Origin: Tsuneonella deserti
GTDB lineage: Bacteria > Pseudomonadota > Alphaproteobacteria > Sphingomonadales > Sphingomonadaceae
Assembly: GCF_014644315.1 (NCBI RefSeq)
Contig: NZ_BMKL01000001.1
Location: forward strand, 1,995,001-2,059,000
Reading direction: 5' to 3'
Length of the DNA: 64,000 nucleotides
Positions 45,446-54,637 of this stretch are shown in pieces. Every line of letters starts with the position of its first letter. The first letter of the stretch is position 1. Both the position numbers and the translations under genes were made by a program. The notes below the pieces were generated by a model. It saw nothing but the letters and a program-made list of their open reading frames with translations, was not told where the DNA came from and did not search any database.

Positions 45446-46623
45446 TTGCCCGTCAGCCGCTCGACCGTCCCTTTCGGCAGCAGGACCAGCGCGGTGCCGC
45501 GCGCGCTCATTCCGCCTGCGATCGCGCGCGCATCGGGGCCGGCGCCCCAGAACGTGTCGAACCGGTTGGCCCCCTTGATGGCGCCGCCGGTATCCTGTGC
45601 GATCCACAGCCCGTCCGCTTCGGCGCGGTCCACGTCGAGCCAGACGGGCGCGCCGAGCGGGACATAGGCCGGGTCGGCGGCGACCGAGCTCTCGCGGCGC
45701 ACCGGAACCTCCAGCGCCCCAAGCGGCCCGTCGCCTTTCAGCTCGCGAAAGAACACCCACGACTGGTTCATTTCCATGATTGCGCGGCCTTCTTCGGGAT
45801 GGTCGCGCAGCCAGGCCATGATGCCCTGCATCGAGGTGGGATACGCGGTGCCCGGGCCGATCAGCCCGCGCTCCTTCATGACCGCGCCGATGCCCACGTA
45901 TTCGCGGCCGTTCTGCCCTGCATAGCCGATGCGCATGACCGAACCATCGGGGGCGACCAGGCGCCCGGATCCCTGGATCTGGAGGAAGAACAGCTCGACG
46001 GGATCATGCGCCCAGGCGATTTCCAGTCCGCGTCCCGCGAGCGCGCCGGCATCGATCTCGGCCCGGTTGTAATAGGGCACGAACTTGCCGCTGGCATCGT
46101 ACCGGCCGAGCGGCGCGCGACCGGTGCGCTCGGACTGCGGAATATCGTCGGGCCATCCGCGGACCAGATCGGCCGGCATGGCGTAAACCGGCACGTCGTA
46201 GCCCGGCAGGCGGGTGCGGCTGCCGGCGATGTCGGGTTCGTAGTAGCCTGTCGCGAAAGCCGTGCCCTCGCCCACTTTGGCGGTCTCGAAATAACGCTCG
46301 AAGAACGCGTTCGCGTCCCCTTCGCCCCAGCCGCGCGCCGCGGTGCATGCCGGCTCCCACTGCGATCCGCTGGTCAGCCCGCTGGCATCGGCGCGCGCGA
46401 GCAGCTTCGGGCAGCTCTCCCGGAAGCTCGACAGCGCGGCAAGCGCATCGGCGGGCCGCAACCCCAGCGATGCGACGGATGGTCCGGGCTTCAGGCCCGC
46501 GGTGAGCGCATTGGTGGCGACTGGCGCGGGAGGAGTCGGCTCGACCGGTCCCGCGGGGATCATCCGGCAGCCTGCGAGCGCCACGGTCAGCAGCGCGATG
46601 GTTGCCGCCAGCCTGACGTGCAT
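45442..46623 (-). CDS. mltA: Membrane-bound lytic murein transglycosylase A (MltA)
   Basis: An outer-membrane lipoprotein of 393 residues that cleaves peptidoglycan glycan strands with formation of 1,6-anhydroMurNAc. A lipoprotein signal (LLTVALAGC, lipidated Cys near residue 19) is followed by the MltA domain with ATGYYEPDIAGSR. The C-terminal 3D domain contains QDTGGAIKGANRFDTFWG, with the catalytic aspartate region. It lies in the order timA-mltA-smr on one strand, 48 nt after timA. It works with the L,D-transpeptidases, MurJ and GlmM of this window in cell wall turnover. Confidence 0.93.
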   Translation of the reverse strand: MHVRLAATIALLTVALAGCRMIPAGPVEPTPPAPVATNALTAGLKPGPSVASLGLRPADALAALSSFRESCPKLLARADASGLTSGSQWEPACTAARGWGEGDANAFFERYFETAKVGEGTAFATGYYEPDIAGSRTRLPGYDVPVYAMPADLVRGWPDDIPQSERTGRAPLGRYDASGKFVPYYNRAEIDAGALAGRGLEIAWAHDPVELFFLQIQGSGRLVAPDGSVMRIGYAGQNGREYVGIGAVMKERGLIGPGTAYPTSMQGIMAWLRDHPEEGRAIMEMNQSWVFFRELKGDGPLGALEVPVRRESSVAADPAYVPLGAPVWLDVDRAEADGLWIAQDTGGAIKGANRFDTFWGAGPDARAIAGGMSARGTALVLLPKGTVERLTGK

Positions 46624-46671
46624 GTGCGTCCCCCGTTATCCACCCTGCGGACCGCGCCGCAGAAAGTGCGA

Positions 46672-47328
46672 TCAGCCTTCGTCGGTCTCGTCGAGCTGCC
46701 AGTGCGGATCGCTCTCGCGCACATCGCGCTTGAAGGTCCACAAGTCCCGAGTCTCGATCGCATCGTTAAGCGACCCGGCGATCACCGTCCCATCCTTGTC
46801 CCGCGTCACGGCAGCGATATCGGCCACGAAGCGCACGGTGATGCGCGCCATCCCGCCGACCAGCTCGGCCGATTCGATCCGGGCGTCCTCGATCCGCACG
46901 AGACGGTTGTCGAGCGTTTCGCCCGCCGCCTCGCGATCGGTGATGGCGGAATTGAACCCCGCATAGACATCATCGTCGCACAGCTCGCGCAGCGTTTCGC
47001 GGTCGCCTTTCCAGAAAGCTTCCAGGATCATCGCATAGGCCGCTTTCGCGCCATCGAGAAACGCCGAGACGTCGAACCGGCGGTCTGCCGCGGCGATATC
47101 GCGCACCCCCCGTTCCACCGCGGGGAGTGCCCCGTCGAGGCCGAGCGGCCGGGCCGGCTGCGCTGCGCGCGCCTGCGGGATGGCAGCGCGCTGGGAGACG
47201 CTGTCGACCGGATCGAACCGCGTCGGCACCGGCTCTTCCTCGTGCTCGGCACGTCGGCCGAGCACCGAATAAAGCCGCAGGCCGAGGAAGGCGGCGATCA
47301 TGGCGAGGATGACGATCTGAAGTATCAC
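46672..47328 (-). CDS. Tim44/TimA family putative membrane adaptor protein
   Basis: A 218-residue protein. A short N-terminal anchor (ILQIVILAMIAAFLGLRLYSVLG) is followed by a charged linker and a C-terminal Tim44-like domain (about 80-215; FLDGAKAAYAMILEAFWKGDRETL). That domain matches the fold used by mitochondrial Tim44 to bind the inner membrane. Bacterial TimA proteins are thought to serve as membrane adaptors, with no fixed partner known. It diverges from secB with 217 nt between starts, an arrangement conserved in this order and consistent with an export-related role. Confidence 0.88.
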   Translation of the reverse strand: MILQIVILAMIAAFLGLRLYSVLGRRAEHEEEPVPTRFDPVDSVSQRAAIPQARAAQPARPLGLDGALPAVERGVRDIAAADRRFDVSAFLDGAKAAYAMILEAFWKGDRETLRELCDDDVYAGFNSAITDREAAGETLDNRLVRIEDARIESAELVGGMARITVRFVADIAAVTRDKDGTVIAGSLNDAIETRDLWTFKRDVRESDPHWQLDETDEG

Positions 47329-47545
47329 GGCCCAATCGGTCTTTCACATGTGCGCGCACGGCGCCGGAGCCGCTGTGCGCATGGTGGTGTAATCGTGCCC
47401 TAGATAGGTGCCAATTACAAACGAACAACGCACGAAGTCGCCCATCGGGTGCGCCGTTGCGGCGGTTCGCCAGCGGTGCTAGGCGCGCCGTCCATCAAGC
47501 GCGGGCCAACCGCTCGCGCGCCCACCTGCAGGATACCCGCTTATC

Positions 47546-48085
47546 ATGGCCGACGAAGGCGACGTGCTGACCGATCTCAACCTCGATTCCGCAGCGACCG
47601 GCAACGGCGCCGACAACCAGCCGGTGGCCGGAATCCTCTCGCAGTACGTGAAGGATCTCTCGGTAGAGAACCCCAATTCGCCCGCGTGCTACCAGTGGCA
47701 GTCGGCGCCCAACATCGACCTGCAGTTCAACATCGCCGCGCAGCAGATCAACGAGGAAGTGCACGAGGTCGAGCTGAAGGTACGGGTTTCGGCGAAGGTG
47801 GACGAGGGCGACCTTTACCTCATCGAGCTTGCCTACGCCGGGCTGATCGGGCTGCGCAACATGCCGGACGAGCACGTCCACGCGTTCCTCTACGCCGAAG
47901 CGCCTCGCCTGCTGTTTCCGTTCGCCCGGCGCGTGATCGCCGACGCGACCCGCGATCTCGGCTTCCAGCCCCTGATGGTCGATCCGATCGATTTTAACGG
48001 GCTCTACCTGGCGCAGCTGCAGCGGCGCGCGGACGAAGAGGCGGCAGCCGCCGGCGACACTCCGCCGCCGATGGGCCAGGCCTGA
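47546..48085 (+). CDS. secB: Protein-export chaperone SecB
   Basis: A tetrameric chaperone that keeps precursors unfolded and delivers them to SecA. It has 179 residues. Core motifs are ILSQYVKDLSVENPN, LKVRVSAKV, ELAYAGLIGL, the SecA-contact region PRLLFPFARRVIADATRDLGFQPLMVDPIDF, and LYLAQLQRR. An acidic N-terminal extension of about 25 residues is common in alphaproteobacteria. murJ follows after 39 nt on the same strand, then trpS, forming a likely operon. Confidence 0.96.
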   Translation: MADEGDVLTDLNLDSAATGNGADNQPVAGILSQYVKDLSVENPNSPACYQWQSAPNIDLQFNIAAQQINEEVHEVELKVRVSAKVDEGDLYLIELAYAGLIGLRNMPDEHVHAFLYAEAPRLLFPFARRVIADATRDLGFQPLMVDPIDFNGLYLAQLQRRADEEAAAAGDTPPPMGQA

Positions 48086-48124
48086 TCGCGGCACCCGCCG
48101 GCAGGGGCAAGCGGCGGTGATCAT

Positions 48125-49720
48125 TTGAGCAGTCTCGTCCGCAACGTCGGCACGATCGGCGGGCTGACCGCGATCAGCCGCGTGTTCGGCTTCGTGCGCG
48201 ACATGCTGCTTTCCCGGGTGCTGGGCGCCGGCCTTGCCGCCGACGCCTGGCAGCTCGCCTTCACCCTGCCCAACACCTTCCGGCGCCTGTTCGCGGAAGG
48301 CGCGTTCAGCGTCGCCTTCGTGCCGATGTATTCGCGCGCGTTGCACGGCGAGGAAGGAGAGGAAGGCGCCGACCGCTTCGCCGGCGACGTGCTGTCGGTG
48401 TTCGTCTGGGTCCTGCTGGGTTTCAGCGCGATCTGCATGATTGCCATGCCCGGCATCGTCTGGCTGCTCGCGCGCGAATACCAGGACGTGCCGGGCAAGT
48501 TCGAGCTGTCGGTCTGGCTCAGCCGGATGACCTTTCCCTACCTCGCGCTGGTGAGCCTGGTGGCGATGCTGTCGGGCGTGCTCAACGCGCGCAGCCGCTT
48601 CGCCCCGGGAGCGTTCGCGCCGGTATTCCTGAACATCGTGATGATCGCCGGGATCGTCGTCGGCTGGTACCTGCGGGGCGCCGATGGCAGCGACACTGTG
48701 GTCGCCTGGGCGCTGGCGGTATCGCTTACTGTCTCGGGCGGGGTGCAACTGCTGTACATGTGGTGGTCCGCGCGGCGAGCCGGGGTACGCCTGCACGTGT
48801 CGCGGCCACGCTTCACGCCCGAGGTCAAGCGGCTCGGCCTGCTGATCCTGCCGGCCACTTTCGGGGCGGGCATCTACCAGGTCAGCCAATTGGTGGACAC
48901 GTTCTTCGCCACCAGCCTGCCGCAAGGCTCGCTGACCTTGCTCAAGCTCGCCGACCGGCTCAACCAGATGCCGCTGGGCATTTTCGGCATTGCTCTTGGA
49001 ACGGCGATCCTGCCGATGCTGGCACGACATATCCAGCAAGGCGACAAGGGCGAGGCGCAGCGGCTGCAGGCCAACGCAGTCGAAGTGGGCACGCTGCTCA
49101 CCCTGCCCGCCGCGGCAGCGCTGGCGATCTGCGCGCCCGCATTCGTCACCGCCTTCTTCGTCGGCGGCAAGATGACCCCGGCGGACGGTGCGATCATGGC
49201 CGACATCGTCATCGCCCTCGTCTGCGGCCTGCCCGCCTACGTGCTGGTCAAGGTCTTCCAGCCGGCTTTCTTCAGCCGCGAGGATACACGCACGCCGGTT
49301 TTCGTCGCTGCCGGATCGCTGGCCATCAACGTCGCGCTCAATTTCTACGTCGTGCCGCGGTATGGCATCGTTGGGCTGGCGGCAGCGACCGCGTTCACGG
49401 CGACGCTCAACGTGCTCACCCTCTACACCTTGCTGCAGATGCGCGGCTGGTTCCACCTGACGGGGCGCCTTGCCGGGCGGATCGTCCGCCAGGTCGTCGC
49501 TTCGGCCCTGATGGCCGCCTTTCTCTGGTGGCTCATGCCGCGACTGGCCGACCGCTACGGGGGCAACGTGGTCGAGCGGGTATGGTCGCTCGGCCTTCTC
49601 GTGGTGAGCGGGATGGCGGTATTCTTCGCCGCCGCCTTTGCGCTCGGCGCGCTCGACAAGGACCTCCTCGCCCAGCTACGGCGGCGGCGCCCGGCCCAAG
49701 CGGTCAATCTTTCGGAATAG
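48125..49720 (+). CDS. murJ: Lipid II flippase MurJ (MviN)
   Basis: Translocates lipid II across the inner membrane for peptidoglycan synthesis. It has 531 residues and 14 predicted helices of the MOP superfamily. Typical segments are GGLTAISRVFGFVRDMLLSRVLGAG with the conserved Arg in the N-terminus, RLFAEGAFSVAFVP, and LLILPATFGAGIYQVSQLVDTFFA. The start is TTG at 48125; a nearby GTG is out of frame and no ATG fits the conserved N-terminus. trpS starts 3 nt after the stop. Confidence 0.95.
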   Translation: MSSLVRNVGTIGGLTAISRVFGFVRDMLLSRVLGAGLAADAWQLAFTLPNTFRRLFAEGAFSVAFVPMYSRALHGEEGEEGADRFAGDVLSVFVWVLLGFSAICMIAMPGIVWLLAREYQDVPGKFELSVWLSRMTFPYLALVSLVAMLSGVLNARSRFAPGAFAPVFLNIVMIAGIVVGWYLRGADGSDTVVAWALAVSLTVSGGVQLLYMWWSARRAGVRLHVSRPRFTPEVKRLGLLILPATFGAGIYQVSQLVDTFFATSLPQGSLTLLKLADRLNQMPLGIFGIALGTAILPMLARHIQQGDKGEAQRLQANAVEVGTLLTLPAAAALAICAPAFVTAFFVGGKMTPADGAIMADIVIALVCGLPAYVLVKVFQPAFFSREDTRTPVFVAAGSLAINVALNFYVVPRYGIVGLAAATAFTATLNVLTLYTLLQMRGWFHLTGRLAGRIVRQVVASALMAAFLWWLMPRLADRYGGNVVERVWSLGLLVVSGMAVFFAAAFALGALDKDLLAQLRRRRPAQAVNLSE

Positions 49721-49723
49721 TTC

Positions 49724-50755
49724 ATGCGAGTCGTCTCCGGCATCCAGCCAACCGGTAACCTGCACCTCGGCAACTACCTGGGCGCGATCCGCAACTGGGT
49801 GCTCATGCAGGACAACATGCCGGAAGGGGGCCAGTGCCTGTTCTTCCTGGCCGACTTGCACGCGATCTCCATGCCGCACGATCCGGCCGAACTGCACCGC
49901 GCTACTCTGGAAATGGCCGCCGCCCTCGTCGCCTGCGGAATCGATCCGGCGCGCTCCATCCTGTTCAACCAGGCGCAGGTGCCCGCCCATGCCGAGCTCG
50001 AATGGCTGCTCAACGGCACCGCCCGGATGGGCTGGCTCAACCGTATGACCCAGTGGAAGGACAAGGCCGGCAAGAACCGCGAAGGCCAATCGGTTGCCCT
50101 TTTCGTCTATCCCGTGCTGCAGGCAGCCGACGTGCTGCTGTACCAGGCGACTCACGTGCCGGTGGGCGAGGATCAGAAGCAGCACCTCGAACTGGCGCGC
50201 GACATCGCGCAGAAGTTCAACAACGACTTCGCCAGCGCCGATGCGCCGGTGTTTACGCTACCCGAAGCGATCGTGCCCCCCGGCGCGGCGCGGATCATGA
50301 GCTTGCGCGACGGCAGCTCGAAGATGAGCAAGTCCGACCCCAGCGACATGAGCCGGATCAACCTCGTCGACGACGCCGACCTGGTGATGCAGAAGATCCG
50401 CAAGGCGCGCACCGATGCCGAGCCGCTACCGTCCGAACCGGCGGGACTGGAAGGGCGGGCCGAGGCCGCCAACCTGGTGGCGATTTACGGCGCACTTACC
50501 GGCGAATCGACCGAAGAAGTGCTGGGGCGTTTCGGCGGGCAAGGCTTCGGCGTGTTCAAGCCCGCGCTCGGCGAGCTGTTGGTCGAAACCCTTCGCCCGA
50601 TTTCCCGACGGTTTCGCGAGCTGTTGTCCGATCGCGAGCAACTCGACGCGATCCTCGCCCGCGGCGGGGCCGAGGCGCGCGAGCTTGCCCGGCCCACCCT
50701 CGATGCGACCTATTCCGCACTCGGCTTGGTGCGAGGACGAAGCGAGCTGGCATAG
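49724..50755 (+). CDS. trpS: Tryptophanyl-tRNA synthetase TrpS
   Basis: A class I aminoacyl-tRNA synthetase, 343 residues. The ATP-binding HIGH-like motif is TGNLHLGNYLGAI and the KMSKS loop is SKMSKSDPSDMSR. The tRNA and tryptophan binding regions (LFFLADLHAIS, VLLYQATHVPVGEDQKQHLELARDIA) are intact. Only 3 nt separate it from murJ, so secB-murJ-trpS appears to be one transcript. A gap of 132 nt before the next gene contains no clear terminator. Confidence 0.97.
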   Translation: MRVVSGIQPTGNLHLGNYLGAIRNWVLMQDNMPEGGQCLFFLADLHAISMPHDPAELHRATLEMAAALVACGIDPARSILFNQAQVPAHAELEWLLNGTARMGWLNRMTQWKDKAGKNREGQSVALFVYPVLQAADVLLYQATHVPVGEDQKQHLELARDIAQKFNNDFASADAPVFTLPEAIVPPGAARIMSLRDGSSKMSKSDPSDMSRINLVDDADLVMQKIRKARTDAEPLPSEPAGLEGRAEAANLVAIYGALTGESTEEVLGRFGGQGFGVFKPALGELLVETLRPISRRFRELLSDREQLDAILARGGAEARELARPTLDATYSALGLVRGRSELA

Positions 50756-50887
50756 ACATTGCTTGGCGATCCGTTCAAATTCGGTTCACCGCTCGTACTT
50801 TACATCCTGCCGCACAGATGACAGCTTGCGCCTGCCTCGGGGGCCTCGGAAGCTGCGTTTTGCACTTGCATCTAAGGGGTTCGCATC

Positions 50888-51595
50888 ATGTCCATCCTAA
50901 CTAACTGGGGTCGCAAGCTGAAGCTCGTCGCGGTGCCCATCGCGCTCGGCGCGCTGGCTGCCTGCGCGACTCCGTTCAACGCCAACGTGCAGCGTTATGC
51001 CTCGCAGCTTCCGGCGCCGCAGGGCCAGACTTTCGCGGTCGTGGCGGAAGATCCGGCACTCGCCGGCGGTCTCGAATTCGCGCAGTACGCCGATTACGTC
51101 GAAGCCAACCTGAACCGGCTCGGCTACATCCAGGCTGCCACGCCCGAGAACGCCGATCTGCTGGTCCGCTTCGATTACGGCGTGGACAAGGGACGCCAGC
51201 GCGTTCGCCAGTCGGCCTTCGCCGATCCGTTCTACGATCCCTGGTTCGGCTACCGCCGCTATCCCTACAGCCGGTTCGGCTGGGGTCCGTCGTTCGGTGG
51301 CCGCGGATATTGGGGCCGGCCGTGGAGCTACGGGTTCTACGATCCGTTCTTCGATAACGGGCTCGACGTCTACACCGTCTACACCAGCGGCATCGACATG
51401 AAGATCGACAACCGTGCCACTGGCCAGCGCCTTTTCGAAGGCAAGGCCGAAGCGGTGTCGACCTCGAACCGTCTGCAGTACCTGGTGCCGAACCTGGTGC
51501 AGGCGCTGTTCACCGACTTCCCGGGCCGCAGCGGCGAGACCGTGCGGATCTCGATCGCGCCGGAAAACCAGCCGGTGAAGCGCACTCAGCGCTGA
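50888..51595 (+). CDS. DUF4136 lipoprotein
   Basis: A 235-residue protein. A lipobox in the leader (LGALAACATPF, Cys near residue 26) marks it as a lipoprotein. The DUF4136 domain spans most of the rest. It has a typical TFAVVAEDPALAGG-like opening, DLLVRFDYGVDKG, a tract rich in Tyr, Gly and Phe with several Arg (FGYRRYPYSRFGWGPSFGGRGYWG), and a final VRISIAPEN. Function is unknown; relatives are outer-membrane-associated. It is an independent unit ending at a strong terminator. Confidence 0.85.
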   Translation: MSILTNWGRKLKLVAVPIALGALAACATPFNANVQRYASQLPAPQGQTFAVVAEDPALAGGLEFAQYADYVEANLNRLGYIQAATPENADLLVRFDYGVDKGRQRVRQSAFADPFYDPWFGYRRYPYSRFGWGPSFGGRGYWGRPWSYGFYDPFFDNGLDVYTVYTSGIDMKIDNRATGQRLFEGKAEAVSTSNRLQYLVPNLVQALFTDFPGRSGETVRISIAPENQPVKRTQR

Positions 51596-51621
51596 TCGCA
51601 ATTCAGGGACAACCTCGATCG

Positions 51622-51653
51622 GGGCGGGCTGCAGAGATGCGGCCCGCCCTTTT
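51622..51653 (+). terminator. Rho-independent terminator after the DUF4136 gene
   Basis: A stem GGGCGGGC (51622-51629) / GCCCGCCC (51642-51649) with a 12 nt loop, followed by TTTT-C-TTT. It points right and may also hinder read-through from the convergent acetyltransferase gene. Confidence 0.85.
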
Positions 51654-51661
51654 CTTTGCGT

Positions 51662-52210
51662 TCAGTCTGACGCAAGCGGGCCCGAAGCAAAGTTGGTGCG
51701 ATCGATCTCGTAGATGACGTGACGCGCGGGTCCCGCGGGCAGCTGGGTGATGTCGACCCGGTCGGTCAGGCGCCCGCCGATCTTCTCCATCGCCCCGCGC
51801 GAGCGCCAGTTCGTTTCCCCCACGCGGAAGACCACTCGCTCCACGCTGGCCAGGGCATGGGCGAGCATCAGGCGCTTCATCTCGGCGTTGTACGTCCCGC
51901 CCCAGTGGGAGCGGGCGAGGAAGGTCCAGCCGATCTCGACCGAGCCGCCATCGTCGGGATCATAGTTCTGGAAGCGCGACGAACCGATCATGGCCCCGCT
52001 GGACTTGTCGATCACCGCCAGCGCGCCGCCCTGCGCGATGGCATCGTCGAAGTAGGCGCGGAATACCGGCTCTTGCCAGCGGTCATGCGCCGGGTGGACT
52101 TCCCAGATCAGCGGGTCCGATGCGACGGCATAAAGCGCGTCCCAATCATCCGGGCGCAACGGCCGCAGGAGCAGCCGCGCACCCTCCAGAGTCGGCTGCC
52201 GGTCGATCAC
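51662..52210 (-). CDS. GNAT family acetyltransferase (RimJ/RimL-like)
   Basis: A 182-residue acetyltransferase of the RimJ/RimL-like branch: TLEGARLLLRPLRPDDWDAL near the N-terminus, EIGWTFLARSHWGGTYNAEMKRLML with the acetyl-CoA binding segment, and RVVFRVGETNWRSRGAMEKIGGRL with the NxxSxxxxEKxG pattern. The substrate is unknown. The GTG start at 52210 overlaps the aminotransferase stop by 4 nt (GTGA), so it is translationally coupled to that gene; a longer antisense-like extension upstream is discarded. Confidence 0.87.
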   Translation of the reverse strand: MIDRQPTLEGARLLLRPLRPDDWDALYAVASDPLIWEVHPAHDRWQEPVFRAYFDDAIAQGGALAVIDKSSGAMIGSSRFQNYDPDDGGSVEIGWTFLARSHWGGTYNAEMKRLMLAHALASVERVVFRVGETNWRSRGAMEKIGGRLTDRVDITQLPAGPARHVIYEIDRTNFASGPLASD

Positions 52211-53388
52211 TCTTTCGCCACGTCGCCGAGGGCGGCAATGAACTTGTCGATATTGCCCTGCGTCAGGCCGGCCACGTTGATGCGGCCCGACGCGGCCATG
52301 TAGATCGCGTGATCGGAGCGCAGCCGCGCCACCTGTTCCTTGTCGAGCCTGAGCATGGAGAACAGCCCGTTCTGCGAGCCCAGCGGCGTGAGGTCCAGGG
52401 TGCCCACCTGCCCGGCCGCGGCGAGTCGCTCGCGCACCTGGCGCATGCGCGCGCGCATGGTGTCGAGTTCGTCCAGCCACTGCGCGGTGAGCGCGGGATC
52501 GTCCAGAACGAGCCGCACCGCCGCAGCGCCATGATCGGGCGGCATCGACCAGTTGGCCCGCGCCAGCGCCGCCGCATTCGACATGATCGCGGGGAGATCG
52601 CCGGCTTCGCGGGCCATCACATAGAGCGCGCCCACGCGGTCGCGGTAGAGGCCGAAGTTCTTGTCGCAGCTATAGGCCACGAGCGCCTCGGGCACCGCGG
52701 CGAGGACAGTCCGCAGTCCGAAAGCGTCTTCCTCCATGCCATACCCCAGCCCCTGGTACGCGAGGTCGATGATCGGCAGGATCGGGCTGTCGGACAGTGC
52801 TTCGGCAATCTCGCGCCATTGTTCCGGCGTGTAATCGATGCCGGTGGGATTGTGGCAGCAGCCGTGAAGCACGACCGCCTCGCCCTCGCCCGCGCCGCGA
52901 ATTGCGCCAAGGACCGCCTCGATATTCGCAGTGCCGTCGTCGCAGTCATGGTCGAACGGCGCCATCTCGAGCGGAAGGTCGGCCAGTATCTGCGCGTGGT
53001 TCGGCCAGCTCGGCACGCCGAGGTGGACTTTCGACACCCCGGCCGCCTTGGCCAGCGCCACCGCGAGGCGCACCGCGCCGGTACCGCCTGGCGCCTGCAT
53101 CCCCTGGATCCGCCCGCCCATCGACGGATCGTCGGCGCCGAACACGTAAGGCATCAGTGCCTCGACGAAGCCCATGTCCCCTTCAGGACCGAGATAGGAT
53201 TTGGACGCCTGCGTCTCGACCAGCCGCTCCTCGGCCGCCTTGATGGCGCCGAACACCGGGGTATCCCCCTGTCCGGTGCGATAGACGCCGACCCCCAGGT
53301 CGATCTTGTCGGCCCGGTTATCGGCGGCGTGGAGCTTGATCAGCGCTAGGAGCGCGTCGGGCGATGCGGGGGCAAGGCGTTCGAGCAT
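52207..53388 (-). CDS. Aromatic amino acid aminotransferase (class I/II, TyrB/AspC-like)
   Basis: A PLP-dependent transaminase of 393 residues in aminotransferase family Ia. Diagnostic segments are KIDLGVGVYRTGQGDTPVFGAIK, IQGMQAPGGTGAVRLA, VPSWPNHAQI, HGCCHNPTGID and the Schiff-base lysine in YSCDKNFGLYRDRVG. It ends with the substrate-arginine region SGRINVAGLT. The family converts aromatic keto acids or oxaloacetate with glutamate. With AroC and PheA in the same window it fits phenylalanine/tyrosine synthesis, but aspartate is also possible. The start at 53388 (MLERLAPAS) is preferred over one 36 nt upstream. Confidence 0.92.
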   Translation of the reverse strand: MLERLAPASPDALLALIKLHAADNRADKIDLGVGVYRTGQGDTPVFGAIKAAEERLVETQASKSYLGPEGDMGFVEALMPYVFGADDPSMGGRIQGMQAPGGTGAVRLAVALAKAAGVSKVHLGVPSWPNHAQILADLPLEMAPFDHDCDDGTANIEAVLGAIRGAGEGEAVVLHGCCHNPTGIDYTPEQWREIAEALSDSPILPIIDLAYQGLGYGMEEDAFGLRTVLAAVPEALVAYSCDKNFGLYRDRVGALYVMAREAGDLPAIMSNAAALARANWSMPPDHGAAAVRLVLDDPALTAQWLDELDTMRARMRQVRERLAAAGQVGTLDLTPLGSQNGLFSMLRLDKEQVARLRSDHAIYMAASGRINVAGLTQGNIDKFIAALGDVAKE

Positions 53389-53447
53389 GGCCGAACGCCT
53401 TACTCCAAGCGGTTCGCGCTGCAACTGCTAACGCAAGGTCGCTCGGC

Positions 53448-54248
53448 TCAGAACGGCAACCAGCGCTGCTTCTTGGAAAACTTCATATAGCCGGCATTGA
53501 CGCCCAGCCGCAGGCCCGCGCCGACCCGGATGGGAATGAGCACCGTGTTGCCCTTGCGCATGTAAGAGGCGTTGAGCCCGCCAATGACATACGCCGCGCC
53601 TTCTCCGGCCGGGAACCGCTCGAACAGTTCCTCGGTGTCGTAGAGGTTGTACACCAGAACGAAGGTGTTGCCCGCGTTCGCGCCGGCGTCGAACCCGATG
53701 GAGGGGCCGGTCCAGTAGACGGGCCGCTGGCCTTCGACCTTATGGTAAAGCGTGCCCGAGCCATAGCGCGCGCCAACGATGAAGGCGCCGCCGGCCTCGC
53801 GACCGACGATGTAGGCATTGGGCTCGCCCTGCTTCGCCAGCAGGTCCTCTATCATCCGGGCCAGGCCCTCGGCTCCCTTGCCGAATACGCCTTCGGCTGC
53901 GCCGATCAGGTCGTCCTTCTTGTAGGTATCACCCTGCGCGGCGGCGACGGCCGGTTCGGCAGCAGCCTGGCTCGCCGCGGCCGAAGGGTCGGCACTCGTG
54001 ACGACAGGGTCGGCCCAGTCGGCGGCTACTTCCGCCGGAGCATCGGCCGGAGGCGTCGCGGTGTAGGTCGTGCTACGGTCGTACGGCGAAGGCTCGCCCG
54101 GCGCTTCGGGCACCTGCGCCAGGTCGGCATCGATGCCGGCGTTGGGATCAATGCTTTGCATCTGGGCCATTGCAGGCGAGGCCGCCAGCACTGCCGCGCC
54201 GAGTGCGGCGATCCATCCCTGGCGCACGAAGCGCGTGAGCTTACTCAT
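53448..54248 (-). CDS. DUF1134 (EipA-like) exported protein
   Basis: A 266-residue protein with a signal peptide (GWIAALGAAVLAASPAMAQ, cut near residue 28). A disordered Pro/Ala/Asp region (about 30-105) is followed by the DUF1134 domain (about 110-255): GAARGVFG-like EGVFGKGAEG, YIVGREAGGAFIVGARYGSGTLYHK, VYWTGPSIGFDAGANAGNTFVLVYNL and FPAGEGAAYVIGGLNASYM. EipA of Brucella, in this family, maintains the cell envelope. The start at MSKLTRFV (54248) is the first plausible signal-peptide start. It lies between the aminotransferase and tRNA-Ser. Confidence 0.87.
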   Translation of the reverse strand: MSKLTRFVRQGWIAALGAAVLAASPAMAQMQSIDPNAGIDADLAQVPEAPGEPSPYDRSTTYTATPPADAPAEVAADWADPVVTSADPSAAASQAAAEPAVAAAQGDTYKKDDLIGAAEGVFGKGAEGLARMIEDLLAKQGEPNAYIVGREAGGAFIVGARYGSGTLYHKVEGQRPVYWTGPSIGFDAGANAGNTFVLVYNLYDTEELFERFPAGEGAAYVIGGLNASYMRKGNTVLIPIRVGAGLRLGVNAGYMKFSKKQRWLPF

Positions 54249-54435
54249 GATAATTCCCTCCGCCCCCAAGGGGGATATGTCCACGCGCCAAGAGAGTCCT
54301 CGCGGGGTGAAGCGGCAATGAACGCGCGACGAAGCGAATCCGAATTGCGGCGAGCCGAGTGGCGAAATGACGTGCCGCCAACCCCTTGCCGCCCCTTCGG
54401 CCCGCCGCTATAGGCCCCGCTCGCCGCTGCGATCC

Positions 54436-54528
54436 GGAGACGTGGGTGAGTGGCTGAAACCAACGGTTTGCTAAACCGTCGTACTGGTAAATCCGGTACC
54501 GAGGGTTCGAATCCCTCCGTCTCCGCCA
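54436..54528 (+). tRNA. tRNA-Ser (anticodon GCT)
   Basis: A 93 nt class II tRNA with encoded CCA. The acceptor stem is GGAGACG/CGTCTCC, discriminator G. The anticodon stem is ACGGT/ACCGT with loop TTGCTAA, giving anticodon GCT for serine. A long variable arm (GTACTGGTAAATCCGGTAC) and T arm GGGTTCGAATCCC are present. It is the only gene on the plus strand for about 1.6 kb to its right. Confidence 0.95.
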
Positions 54529-54553
54529 CTGCTTCCGCCGTTTTCGTCGCAGC

Positions 54554-54637
54554 TCAAGCGAGCAGCGCCATCATCGCCGGCATGGCGAAGAGAGCCGCGG
54601 AGAACCACGTGATCTCCCATTTCTCCTTCCGGGTCAT
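54554..54637 (-). CDS. 27-residue single-helix membrane peptide
   Basis: A 27-codon frame, MTRKEKWEITWF followed by a hydrophobic stretch SAALFAMPAMMALLA. A positively charged start and one short transmembrane helix make a plausible membrane micropeptide. The ATG overlaps the stop of the FMN reductase gene (ATGA), and GGAGG lies just upstream in the reductase 3' end, so translation is likely coupled. I know of no family; such short frames can arise by chance. Confidence 0.5.
   Translation of the reverse strand: MTRKEKWEITWFSAALFAMPAMMALLA

Noticed and set aside
54245..54529. 94-codon minus-strand frame across tRNA-Ser
   Set aside because: It reads through the tRNA and is the kind of false gene often predicted over serine tRNAs.
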